A stretch of 33,462 nucleotides of DNA from JBOGEB01 sp050743125 (lineage in GTDB: Bacteria; Actinomycetota; Nitriliruptoria; Euzebyales; Egibacteraceae), in the NCBI GenBank assembly GCA_050743125.1, contig JBOGEB010000022.1, forward strand, positions 1 to 33,462. The letters run 5' to 3'. This document shows positions 8,112 to 15,365 of this stretch, piece by piece. The notes under the pieces are model-generated. The model had not been told where the DNA came from. It saw only the letters and a program-made list of their open reading frames with translations, and did no database searches. Both the position numbers and the translations under genes were made by a program. How positions within the stretch are numbered: position 1 is the stretch's first letter; each line of letters opens with the position of its first letter.

Positions 8112-8503
8112 TCCTGGTCGATTCGAGCATCCCCATGTACCTGATCGGGGCCGAGCACCCGCACAAGGACGCGACGCGACGCCTGCTCGAGACCGCCGTG
8201 AGCCGGGGCGATCGGCTGGTGACCGATGTGGAGGTGCTCCAGGAGATCCTTCACCGGTACGTGGCCGTCGACCGCCGCGCGGCCGTTCAACCGGCGTTCG
8301 ATGCGATCCTCGGCGTGGTGGACGAGGTGCTTGGTGTGGAGCAGGCGGACGTCGAGCTCGCGAAGCAGGTCGTCCTCGGCGGCTACGGGCTGTCCGCAAG
8401 GGACGCGCTGCACATCGCGATCATGCAGCGGCATGGGATCGCGGTCATCATGAGCTTCGACGCCGGCCTCGACCGTTACCCAGGCCTGACGCGCCTGCAC
8501 TGA
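8108..8503 (+). CDS. vapC: VapC-family PIN-domain ribonuclease toxin
   Basis: 131 residues. The PIN acidic residues are Asp5 (MILVDSSIP), Glu in VEVLQEIL near 42-46, Asp99 (LSARDALHIAIM) and Asp118 (MSFDAGLDRYPGLTRL). The last motif identifies the VapC branch common in actinobacteria. It is a Mg-dependent RNase held inactive by the antitoxin encoded upstream. It belongs to a different PIN subgroup from the toxin at 6300-6710, so the two vapBC pairs are not recent duplicates of each other. Confidence 0.9.
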   Translation: MILVDSSIPMYLIGAEHPHKDATRRLLETAVSRGDRLVTDVEVLQEILHRYVAVDRRAAVQPAFDAILGVVDEVLGVEQADVELAKQVVLGGYGLSARDALHIAIMQRHGIAVIMSFDAGLDRYPGLTRLH

Positions 8504-9074
8504 GTGCCTCGTCACGCTCGCAGGCTAGGCGGGCTTCCCCCGGGCCTGCGCTTCGACCACGCCCGTGGTGAGCACCGACGCGATTGGGACGGACGGGCAC
8601 GGCGGCGACCTGAAGCGACCAGGCGAGCTGTAGGTCAGCTCGGTACGCGCCGTACGCAGGCCGCGGTCGCGCCGACGCCGCTGTATCCCCAGACGCCCCG
8701 GTAGCGCGAGATCAGCAGGGCTATGCCACAGGTCTCCGCGGTACACGCCGCTCGTGCCGTTCCTTGCGGTTCTCGTGTGCAGCATATTGCCGCTAGTACC
8801 AAACCCTCACACGCACACGTGAACAGCGACGTTTGGGTTCGTTGTTCCAGCCCTTGCGCAATGAAGGTGGGGACCGACCGTGACGACCTCGGCCGCGTTC
8901 ATCCGCCCGCGGCGTATCGCGCTGCGCTGTCCACGTCCGGTGATCGGGACGGCTGGATCAGCAAGTTTTTCCGGATGCGGTCGTCTTGTGAGTAAGAAGA
9001 CCTTCTGCGGCGCGTGTGGCGAGGCGGTACCGTCGTGATGGGTCCGTCAAGGGCGTAGAGCGAGGAGCCTTGAC
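8504..9074. other. Gene-free stretch downstream of the toxin island
   Basis: About 570 bp. Short open frames on both strands lack codon-position GC bias, ribosome binding sites or recognisable motifs. I see no RNA gene or mobile element end. GTCAAGG and CCTTGAC (9047-9075 region) can pair as a 7-bp stem just before the next candidate start. Confidence 0.4.
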
Positions 9075-9191
9075 GTGGCACCTAGGGGGTCTAAGGGGCG
9101 CTTCAAGCAGTTCGGTGGGCTTGGCTGGATCCCCACCGGTTGTGCTCCTGGGCACCGAACAACGACAGCACATTGGGGGGATACACCTTGA
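9075..9191 (+). CDS. Possible 38-residue upstream peptide
   Basis: GTG at 9075 is preceded by GAGGAG at 8-nt spacing and opens a 38-codon frame starting MAPRGSKGRFKQFGGLGWIP and ending in HWGDTP. Its TGA overlaps the TTG start of the secreted protein (TTGA), the geometry of translational coupling. The peptide is basic and Gly-rich with one Cys and has no recognised domain. It could be a leader peptide or a real partner. Evidence is limited to the binding site and the overlap. Confidence 0.35.
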   Translation: MAPRGSKGRFKQFGGLGWIPTGCAPGHRTTTAHWGDTP

Positions 9192-9460
9192 GCACTGGAA
9201 CACGCGCGCGCAACGGCATGCGGAAGACGCTTGTCACCGGCATGGCCGCGATGATGTTGATCGTCGGCTTCGCTCCGGCGGCATCCGCGCATGGCAAGCA
9301 CCGCAAGCACCACAGAGACGTCGCGATAGGCGGCGAGGGTGGGGACGGCGGCCTCATCGGCCTCGGCATCGGCCTCTGTATCCTCGCTGATTGCGACGAC
9401 GTCGGCAGCGACAACGGATCCGGCGGCGACGGCGGCGACGCCATCATCGAAGACGACTGA
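9188..9460 (+). CDS. Small secreted acidic Gly/Asp-rich protein
   Basis: 90 residues. An Arg-rich n-region (STGTRARNGMRK) is followed by a hydrophobic core (VTGMAAMMLIVGFA) and a signal peptidase site after ASA. The mature chain starts with a His/Lys cluster (HGKHRKHHRD), which could bind metal. It continues as a Gly-rich, very acidic sequence with a short hydrophobic centre and two cysteines (GLCILADCDD). TTG at 9188 is chosen because GGGGGG lies 7 nt upstream; ATG at 9218 is an alternative that still leaves a signal peptide. I do not recognise the family. Confidence 0.6.
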   Translation: MSTGTRARNGMRKTLVTGMAAMMLIVGFAPAASAHGKHRKHHRDVAIGGEGGDGGLIGLGIGLCILADCDDVGSDNGSGGDGGDAIIEDD

Positions 9461-9501
9461 CGACTGACCGTCACACAGCGCACACGCGTCACTGGTATAT
9501 A

Positions 9502-9536
9502 CGCGGGGGATCGGGTCACGCACCTGTTCCCCCGCG
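9502..9536. terminator. Hairpin after the small secreted protein gene
   Basis: CGCGGGGGA (9502-9510) pairs with TCCCCCGCG (9528-9536) across a 17-nt loop, 42 bp after the stop. It lies between that gene and the convergent serS gene and could serve both. Confidence 0.45.
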
Positions 9537-9626
9537 CCTGCGCCTTTGACCGCGCTGGTGTCTCGTTGCTTCAGGCGACGAACGAGCAGATTGCCATTGT
9601 TCTGGGATCCCAGAGGATCCGTAACG

Positions 9627-10865
9627 CTATGGGTTCATGCCGATCTTGGATGGAGCGCCGTACTCGAGCAGAACCTCGGGGATTGCGACTGCGCCCGCCT
9701 CGTCCTGGAAGTTTTCCATGATCGCGAGCAGCGTCCTGGCGGTGACCCCTGTTCCGTTCAGGGTGTGGACGAACTCGAGGTTGCCCTCGCGGCGCACGCG
9801 AATGTTGAGGCGCCGGGCCTGGTAGTCCGTGGTGTTCGAGCACGAGGTGATCTCGCGGTAGCGCTGCTGCGCAGGGAACCACGCCTCAATGTCGTACTTC
9901 TTCGTCGCCGGAGGGCCGAGGTCGCCGGCGGCGATGTTCATCACCCGGTACGGCAGCCCCAACGACTGGACGAGCTCCTCCTCATAGGCAAGCAACCGCT
10001 CGTGGAGCTCTTCGGAGTCCTCGGGGAGGCAGCAGACAAACATCTCCACCTTGTCGAACTGGTGAACGCGGAACATCCCACGCGTGTCCTTGCCTGACGC
10101 ACCAGCCTCGCGCCGGAAATTGGTAGAGAACCCCGCGTAGCAGACGGGCAGGTGGTCCTCCTCCAACCGCTCGTCCATGTGGATCGCTGCCAGCGCCACC
10201 TCCGAGGTCCCGGTGAGGTACAGGTCATCCTTCTCGAGGTGATACAGGTTGTTCTCATCCGTGGGGAGAAACCCGGTGCCGAACATGGCGCGTTCGGCGA
10301 CGAGCACCGGCGGAAGGACGGGAAGGAAGCCCTTGCCGGCCAGGCGTTCGATGACGAACCGGTAGAGCGCCATCTCCGTCAGCGCCACGTCCCCGATTCG
10401 GTAGGCGAACCTGGAGCCTGAGACCCGCGCGCCACGCTTCATGTCGATCCAGCCGGTGGGTGAGGCCAGCTCGAGGTGGTCGCGGGGGCGGAATGCGAAC
10501 ACCGGAGGCTCCCCCCATGTGCGGATGAGCTCGGCGTCCTCTTCCTCCATGCCGTCCGGAGCCGTGGGGTGCGGGAGATTCGGAATACGGGCCAGGAGCT
10601 CCTGGCGACCCAGATCGGCCTGGGAAAGCTCTTCCTCAGCCTGCCGCAGGTCGTCCTTGAGACGCCTGAATTCTTGTATCTGTGCCGGTGTCGGAGCCTT
10701 GTTCGGCTTCTTCTGCCGAGCGCGCAGCCGGTCGACGCGGTCAGTCAGCTCGCGCCACCGACGATCCACGTCGAGCAGGGCGTCGAAATCCTCGGACGCC
10801 CCCCGCCTGGCGAGTGCTGCACGGTACCGGTCCGGCTCCTGGCGAGCCGTCTTGAGGTCAATCAT
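9627..10865 (-). CDS. serS: Seryl-tRNA synthetase
   Basis: 412 residues, near the usual ~425. The N-terminal long coiled-coil arm (~30-95) binds the extra arm of tRNA-Ser. The class II core has TGTSE (218-222) for serine binding, motif 2 FRREAGASGKDTRG (250-263), the ITSCSN signature (339-344) and motif 3 LNGTGVTARTLLAIMENFQ (369-387). It activates serine with ATP and charges tRNA-Ser and tRNA-Sec. ATG at 10865 fits the conserved MIDLKTAR start. There is no ribosome binding site, but TATACT lies exactly 6 nt upstream, so the mRNA is likely leaderless. Confidence 0.97.
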   Translation of the reverse strand: MIDLKTARQEPDRYRAALARRGASEDFDALLDVDRRWRELTDRVDRLRARQKKPNKAPTPAQIQEFRRLKDDLRQAEEELSQADLGRQELLARIPNLPHPTAPDGMEEEDAELIRTWGEPPVFAFRPRDHLELASPTGWIDMKRGARVSGSRFAYRIGDVALTEMALYRFVIERLAGKGFLPVLPPVLVAERAMFGTGFLPTDENNLYHLEKDDLYLTGTSEVALAAIHMDERLEEDHLPVCYAGFSTNFRREAGASGKDTRGMFRVHQFDKVEMFVCCLPEDSEELHERLLAYEEELVQSLGLPYRVMNIAAGDLGPPATKKYDIEAWFPAQQRYREITSCSNTTDYQARRLNIRVRREGNLEFVHTLNGTGVTARTLLAIMENFQDEAGAVAIPEVLLEYGAPSKIGMNP

Positions 10866-10871
10866 CGGTCG

Positions 10872-10877
10872 AGTATA
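10872..10877 (-). promoter_or_regulatory. Leaderless-type -10 element of serS
   Basis: TATACT on the minus strand is separated from the serS ATG by 6 nt. No good -35 is seen. Only 112 bp separate serS from the upstream permease stop codon. Confidence 0.6.
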
Positions 10878-10977
10878 GAGGCCCCCCCTGCAGAGGCTGT
10901 CGGTGGGGCAGCGGCGGATGTGCGCTTGCGGTCCATATCTTGCGCAGCGTGCACATCGTCCCGCCGAGGGGCGGTGT

Positions 10978-11856
10978 TCAGCCTTTGACGGCGCCCATGG
11001 TGAAGCCGGCGATGAAGCGGTCGAGGAAGGCGTTGAAGACCAGCGCGACCGGGACGGCGACGAGCACAGCGGCGGCTTGGAGGGACTGCCAGAAGAACAC
11101 GTCGCCGCGGATCAGCTCGGTGGGCACGCCGACGCTGACGGTTTTCTGGCTGCTGCGGGCGACGAACGCGAGCGCGTAGATGAACTCGTGCATGGACAGC
11201 GTGAACGCGAGCACGGCCACCGCGACGATCCCCGGGAACGCCAGCGGCAGCACGGTCCGCGCGAACGCGCCGAGGCGGCTGCAGCCGTCGACCATCGCCT
11301 GCTCCTCGATCTCACGCGGGATCGACTTGAGGAACCCGATGAGCAGCCAGACGGACACCGGGATCGTGATCGTCGGGTAGACGGCCACCAACGCCCAGCG
11401 CGAGTCCTGCAGCCCCAGCGTGGACACCACACGGGACAGCGAGATGAACAGCAGCGACGGCGGGACCAGGTAGACGAGGAAGATCGCGATCCCCAGCGCA
11501 GGGCCCCACGGCATGCGCAGCCGGGCGAGGCTGTACGCGGCCGGCAGGCTGGCCGCGAGGGTGACCGCGACCACGAGCACCCCGACGATCAGCGTGTTCG
11601 CCACGAACGTGGCGAAGTCCGTGCCGAACAGCAGCAGCCGGACGTGCTCGAGCGTCGGCGGAGCGTTGAAGACGAACGGGTTGTTCCGCGGGTTGTACAG
11701 GTCGGGGTCGGCCTTGAACGTCGTGATCACCCCCCATGCGAACGGCCCCGCCGCCGCGAGCGCGAAGGCCAGCGCCGAGACGTACAGCGCGGCCCGCGCG
11801 CCGGCGCGCCGGCGCGCCGCGCTCCTGCGCCTGGCGTCCGCCCGGGCGAGGCGCAC
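10978..11856 (-). CDS. Sugar-type ABC transporter permease (MalG/UgpE-like)
   Basis: 292 residues with about six membrane segments. The EAA loop EEQAMVDGCSRLGAFARTVLPLAFPG near residues 185-210 docks with the ATPase. The C-terminus RFIAGFTMGAVKG is the signature ending of the MalG-type subunit. Start is GTG at 11856: GGAGGT lies 9 nt upstream, inside the end of the preceding permease gene, and only 2 nt separate the two genes. The open frame extends much further upstream but overlaps the other permease. The N-terminus is rich in Arg/Ala and encoded by a GCGCGCCG-type low-complexity run (11793-11820). It is the last gene of the four-gene importer operon. Confidence 0.93.
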   Translation of the reverse strand: MRLARADARRRSAARRRAGARAALYVSALAFALAAAGPFAWGVITTFKADPDLYNPRNNPFVFNAPPTLEHVRLLLFGTDFATFVANTLIVGVLVVAVTLAASLPAAYSLARLRMPWGPALGIAIFLVYLVPPSLLFISLSRVVSTLGLQDSRWALVAVYPTITIPVSVWLLIGFLKSIPREIEEQAMVDGCSRLGAFARTVLPLAFPGIVAVAVLAFTLSMHEFIYALAFVARSSQKTVSVGVPTELIRGDVFFWQSLQAAAVLVAVPVALVFNAFLDRFIAGFTMGAVKG

Positions 11857-11858
11857 GG

Positions 11859-12818
11859 CTACCGCACCTCCATCCGCCGCACGGCCCGCAGGATCCCGAT
11901 CGCGGCGGCGAGCAGGACAGGGAACAGGAACAGCGCGATCGCCGCGCCCTGGGCGAGGTCCCCGCCCTCGATCCCCCGGTAGAACGCCCAGCTCGCGAGC
12001 ACCTGGGTGGCGTCGATCGGGCCGCCGCGGGTCAGCACGTACACGACGGCCATGTCGGTGAACTGCACGATGACGCCGAACAGCGTCGCGACGGCCATGA
12101 CCGGCAGGTTCAGCGGGACCGTGACCTCGAGCAGCCCCCGCCAGAAGCCCGCGCCGTCGACCTTGGCGGCGTCGGTGACCTCGTCGGGGATCGCCACCAG
12201 GCCGGCCATGACGATGACCGCCGCGAGCGGGGTGATCCGCCACGTCTGCACCGCGATCACCGAGGCCATCGCCAGCCCTGGCCGGCCCAGGTACGCGACG
12301 TTGCCGTCGAGCAGCCCCAGGGCGCGCAAGGTCCAGTTGACCGGCGAGAACAGCGAGTCGAGCAGCCACAGCCACGCGACCGCCGCGAGCGCGGCCGGGG
12401 TCGTCCACGGCAGCAGGACACAGAACCGCACCAGCCGTCTGCCCTTGAAGTCGGCGACCAGGATCAACGCGAGCGCCTTGGAGAGCACGACCACGAGCGC
12501 CATCGAGATCACGGTGAACGCCGCCGTGTTCCCCAGCGCCCGGCGGAAGGTCGCGTCGCCCAGGACCGCGGCGAAGTTGCGCAGCCCCACGAAGTCGTAG
12601 CTCGGGTCGCCGACGGTCACGTCGCTCAACGCGAACGCGATCGCGAGCACGAACGGCGCCGCGACCAGCGCGACGATGTAGACGACCGACGGCAGCAACA
12701 GCAGCGGCGCGAGCACACCCTCCCGGTCCAGCAGATACCGCCGCCCGCGGGACGACGCCGCCGGGCGCCGCCGCCCCGCCGGGCGCCGCTCGGTCGCTTT
12801 CGGGAACGGGGCGGTCAC
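11859..12818 (-). CDS. Sugar-type ABC transporter permease (MalF/UgpA-like)
   Basis: 319 residues. A basic, Pro/Arg-rich cytoplasmic N-terminus (~1-35) precedes about six membrane segments, the first being LAPLLLLPSVVYIVALVAAPFVLAIAF (in part). The EAA-type loop DAAKVDGAGFWRGLLEVTVP lies near residues 215-235, and LTRGGPIDAT, common in this subunit, near 265. It pairs with the downstream permease to form the translocation pore. GTG at 12818 overlaps the ATPase stop by 4 nt (GTGA), indicating coupled translation. Confidence 0.93.
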   Translation of the reverse strand: MTAPFPKATERRPAGRRRPAASSRGRRYLLDREGVLAPLLLLPSVVYIVALVAAPFVLAIAFALSDVTVGDPSYDFVGLRNFAAVLGDATFRRALGNTAAFTVISMALVVVLSKALALILVADFKGRRLVRFCVLLPWTTPAALAAVAWLWLLDSLFSPVNWTLRALGLLDGNVAYLGRPGLAMASVIAVQTWRITPLAAVIVMAGLVAIPDEVTDAAKVDGAGFWRGLLEVTVPLNLPVMAVATLFGVIVQFTDMAVVYVLTRGGPIDATQVLASWAFYRGIEGGDLAQGAAIALFLFPVLLAAAIGILRAVRRMEVR

Positions 12819-13834
12819 AGGCGCTGGCGCGCGATGCGCTTGCCGGACTTCGTGAAAAACCGCAGGTCGCGGCTTGCCACGGTGAACGCCTGGGTCTGCC
12901 CGGAGTGGACGGGCGCCGTCACGGTTGACGGCAGCACGGCGATCACCCTGGCCGCGCCCATGGTCCCGATGACGTGGCGCTCGGAGCCGAGATGCTCGAC
13001 CCGCTGGACGTGGAGATCGAGGTCGAGGTCGTCGTCAGCCGGCTCGGGAACCCCTTTCGGCAGCAGATGCTCAGGACGGAACCCCATCAGGCGGTCGTGG
13101 TGCTCCAGGAGGTTCATCGGCGGCGATCCGAGAAACGTCGCGACGAACGTGTCGATGGGCTCGCGGTAGACCTCCTGCGGCGTGCCGACCTGCCGGACCT
13201 TGCCCTCAGACATCACCGCGATGCGGTGGCCGAGCGCCATCGCCTCGACCTGGTCATGGGTGACGTAGATCGTGGTGACGCCGATGCGCTCCTGGAACTG
13301 CCTCAGGTCCTCGCGGGCGGAGGCGCGGAGCTTCGCGTCGAGGTTCGACAGCGGCTCGTCGAGCAGGAAGACGCTCGGCTCGCGGACGAGCGCCCGGGCG
13401 AGCGCGACGCGCTGGCGCTCCCCGCCGGACAGGTGCCGCGGCCGGCGGTCGAGCAGGTGGCCGATGCCGAGCAGGCCCGCCGCCCACTCGGCCTTGCGCC
13501 GACGCTCTGCCTGGCCCATCCCCGCCGCTTTCAGCGGAAAGACGATGTTGCCGAGCACGGTCTTGTGCGGGTACAGCGCGTAGCTCTGGAACACCATCGC
13601 GATCTGCCGGGCCCGCGGCGGCAGGCCGGTCATCGGGCTGCCGCCGATGTAGACCTCACCGGACGTCGGCTGCTCCAGGCCGGCGATCATCCGCAGCAGC
13701 GTCGTCTTGCCGCACCCGGACGGGCCGAGCAGGACGAGGTACTCGCCCTCGGCGGTCGCAAGATCGACGCCGTCAACGGCGACCACCCCGCCGGCAAAGC
13801 GCTTGTGCAGGTCGCGGACCTCGACGACGGCCAT
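12815..13834 (-). CDS. ABC transporter ATP-binding protein (UgpC/MalK type)
   Basis: 339 residues. Walker A GPSGCGKT (37-44), Q-loop Gln83 in VFQSYALYP, signature LSGGE (135-139), Walker B VFLLDEP (155-161), the D-loop SNLD and H-loop His193 (VTHD) are all present. The C-terminal ~100 residues form the TOBE/regulatory region (MGFRPEHLLPKG) typical of carbohydrate importers. ATG at 13834 gives the conserved MAVVEVRDLHKRF start and overlaps the binding-protein stop by one base. The longer open frame to 13873 would lie inside that gene. This subunit powers uptake by the two downstream permeases. Confidence 0.95.
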   Translation of the reverse strand: MAVVEVRDLHKRFAGGVVAVDGVDLATAEGEYLVLLGPSGCGKTTLLRMIAGLEQPTSGEVYIGGSPMTGLPPRARQIAMVFQSYALYPHKTVLGNIVFPLKAAGMGQAERRRKAEWAAGLLGIGHLLDRRPRHLSGGERQRVALARALVREPSVFLLDEPLSNLDAKLRASAREDLRQFQERIGVTTIYVTHDQVEAMALGHRIAVMSEGKVRQVGTPQEVYREPIDTFVATFLGSPPMNLLEHHDRLMGFRPEHLLPKGVPEPADDDLDLDLHVQRVEHLGSERHVIGTMGAARVIAVLPSTVTAPVHSGQTQAFTVASRDLRFFTKSGKRIARQRL

Positions 13835-15180
13835 CAGCCAGATCCACCGCCGATCAGCCCCTCGCGCCGCCACTTGTCGAAGATCGGCTTGACCCTCGAC
13901 TCGGCCTCGGCGACGGCCTCCTTCGGTGACCGCTCACCCCGGGCCGCCTTCGCGAACATGTTCGGAACGATGAACGCGGCGAACACGTCGCCGATCGCGG
14001 CGCTCGCCGGGCCTGGGTGGCCGACGTTCGTGCTCCACGTCGAGGCGTCGGCGAGCACGGCGAGCTTGTCGGCGGGCCGCGACCCGAACGGGTCAGCGCG
14101 GAGCCAGTCTCCCAGCGTGGGCACGAGCTTGCCGAACGCCGGGAGGTCGTAGAGCTGGGAGTTGCGGGTCGCCTGCTCGAAGTTCGCGGTGTAGTGGAGC
14201 AGGAACTCTTTTGCCGCGTCCGCGTTCTTCGCATGTTTGGGGATGACCCAGTTGTAGATCACGTGGCTGGCGGCCAGCCCGGCCGCCGGCCCCTTCAGGG
14301 CGGGCGTGAAGAACACGTCGGACGCGACGTCGGGGTTCACCGTTTGGGCGGTGCGGTAGGCCGAGATCGAGTTGAGGATGTAGCTCATCTGGCCGGCGAT
14401 CAGCCCCTGGTTGTTCGAGGCCGCGGTCCAGCCGAACACCTCGTCGGTCATCGCCCGCTGGAACAGCTTCTTCATGAAGTCGACGGCGGCGACCGTCGCG
14501 TCCGAGTTGATCACGACACGCTCGTTGGCGTCCTGGACCGCGCCGCCGAACGACCACAGCAGCGCCCGGCCGGCCATGTTCGAGTCGACCTCGTTCGACA
14601 TGCCGATGCCCAACTGCACGCCGAGCTGGCTTTTGATCCGCCCCCCTCCCTCCAGCAGCTCGTCGTAGGTCGACGGGCCGTTCTCCAGGCCCACCTTCTG
14701 CCACAAGCTCTTGCGGTAGTCGCCCGGGTCGGGCACCCAGCTCGGGCAGTAGGCGAAGAACCTGTTCGTCGTCGGGTTGAAGCTCGACCGTTTGCAGAGC
14801 CCGAGCTGCTCCCCGTGGCGGCGCACCGCCTCCTCGGTCACGTCGGTCATGTCGAGCACGCTCTGCTCGACATGCGGGAGCGGCGCGACGTGCTGGATCA
14901 GGTCATGGCCTTGGCCCGCGGCGATCTCGGAGGAGATGCGAGCCGGGATGTCCGCGGTGTTGATGTGGTCGACCGTCACGTTCACGCCGACGCGACGGCC
15001 CCACCCGACGGCGAACGGGTCGAACCACTGGTCGTGCTGCGGGACGAAGTGGCTCCACATGAGGATGCGCAGGCCCGCAGGCCCGCCACCCCGCCCGCAC
15101 GCCGCCGCCAGCGCCGCCGCCCCCGTGGTCTGCAGGAAGATCCGCCTGGGCATGCCCCTGGTGTCGCGCCGCTCCCCCAT
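13834..15180 (-). CDS. ABC transporter substrate-binding lipoprotein (family 1)
   Basis: 448 residues. The signal combines a twin-arginine stretch (PRRIFLQTTG, Arg12-Arg13) with a lipobox ending in Cys28 (ALAAAC), so it is probably a Tat-exported lipoprotein anchored outside the membrane. The mature protein has the layout of family 1 sugar-binding proteins: RILMWSHFVPQHDQWFDPF, the EIAAGQGHDLIQ motif near 95 and NNQGLIAGQMSYILN in the second lobe. The ligand cannot be told from sequence; sugars, polyols or glycerol phosphate derivatives are usual. First gene of the importer operon. The start is ATG at 15180; ATG at 15153 is an alternative. A 12-bp palindrome next to a -10-like hexamer lies upstream. 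Confidence 0.9.
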   Translation of the reverse strand: MGERRDTRGMPRRIFLQTTGAAALAAACGRGGGPAGLRILMWSHFVPQHDQWFDPFAVGWGRRVGVNVTVDHINTADIPARISSEIAAGQGHDLIQHVAPLPHVEQSVLDMTDVTEEAVRRHGEQLGLCKRSSFNPTTNRFFAYCPSWVPDPGDYRKSLWQKVGLENGPSTYDELLEGGGRIKSQLGVQLGIGMSNEVDSNMAGRALLWSFGGAVQDANERVVINSDATVAAVDFMKKLFQRAMTDEVFGWTAASNNQGLIAGQMSYILNSISAYRTAQTVNPDVASDVFFTPALKGPAAGLAASHVIYNWVIPKHAKNADAAKEFLLHYTANFEQATRNSQLYDLPAFGKLVPTLGDWLRADPFGSRPADKLAVLADASTWSTNVGHPGPASAAIGDVFAAFIVPNMFAKAARGERSPKEAVAEAESRVKPIFDKWRREGLIGGGSG

Positions 15181-15213
15181 CGCCCAGCACCCCCATCGTC
15201 GTTCGCCACTGTC

Positions 15214-15231
15214 GTCGGTACCGACAGTATC
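15214..15231 (-). promoter_or_regulatory. Importer promoter with operator-like palindrome
   Basis: On the minus strand GATACT (15231-15226) is followed at once by the perfect palindrome GTCGGTACCGAC (15225-15214). A repressor bound there would cover the transcription start. LacI-type regulators often use such CG-centred palindromes, but no regulator gene is adjacent. The leader to the ATG would be about 40 nt. Confidence 0.4.
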
Positions 15232-15351
15232 CGACACCTGGTGCAAGGCGGCAGCCCGCGCGGGGCCGAGCCTCCGCAGCCCGGCGGCATCGCCGAAGGC
15301 CAGATCCGGGCTGGCGATCGTCGGGACGGTCCAGGTTTCGACACACGCTCT

Positions 15352-15365
15352 TATGATCACGTGAT
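15352..15365 (+). promoter_or_regulatory. Leaderless-type promoter and start-codon palindrome of the acyltransferase
   Basis: TATGAT (15352-15357), then 6 nt, then ATG at 15364. The spacer and start form ATCACGTGAT (15356-15365), a perfect 10-bp palindrome that could be an operator. No ribosome binding site is present. Confidence 0.5.

Noticed and set aside
8504..9074. tRNA, CRISPR array or mobile element end in the gene-free stretch
   Set aside because: No T-loop-like motif with acceptor pairing, no regularly spaced repeats and no inverted terminal repeats were seen.
10903..14152. Long plus-strand open frames opposite the ABC importer
   Set aside because: They mirror the codon structure of the importer genes and give low-complexity Arg/Asp/His-rich proteins.
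14017..15363. Plus-strand extension of the acyltransferase frame
   Set aside because: It runs antisense through the substrate-binding protein gene; the hydrophobic, conserved part begins at 15364.
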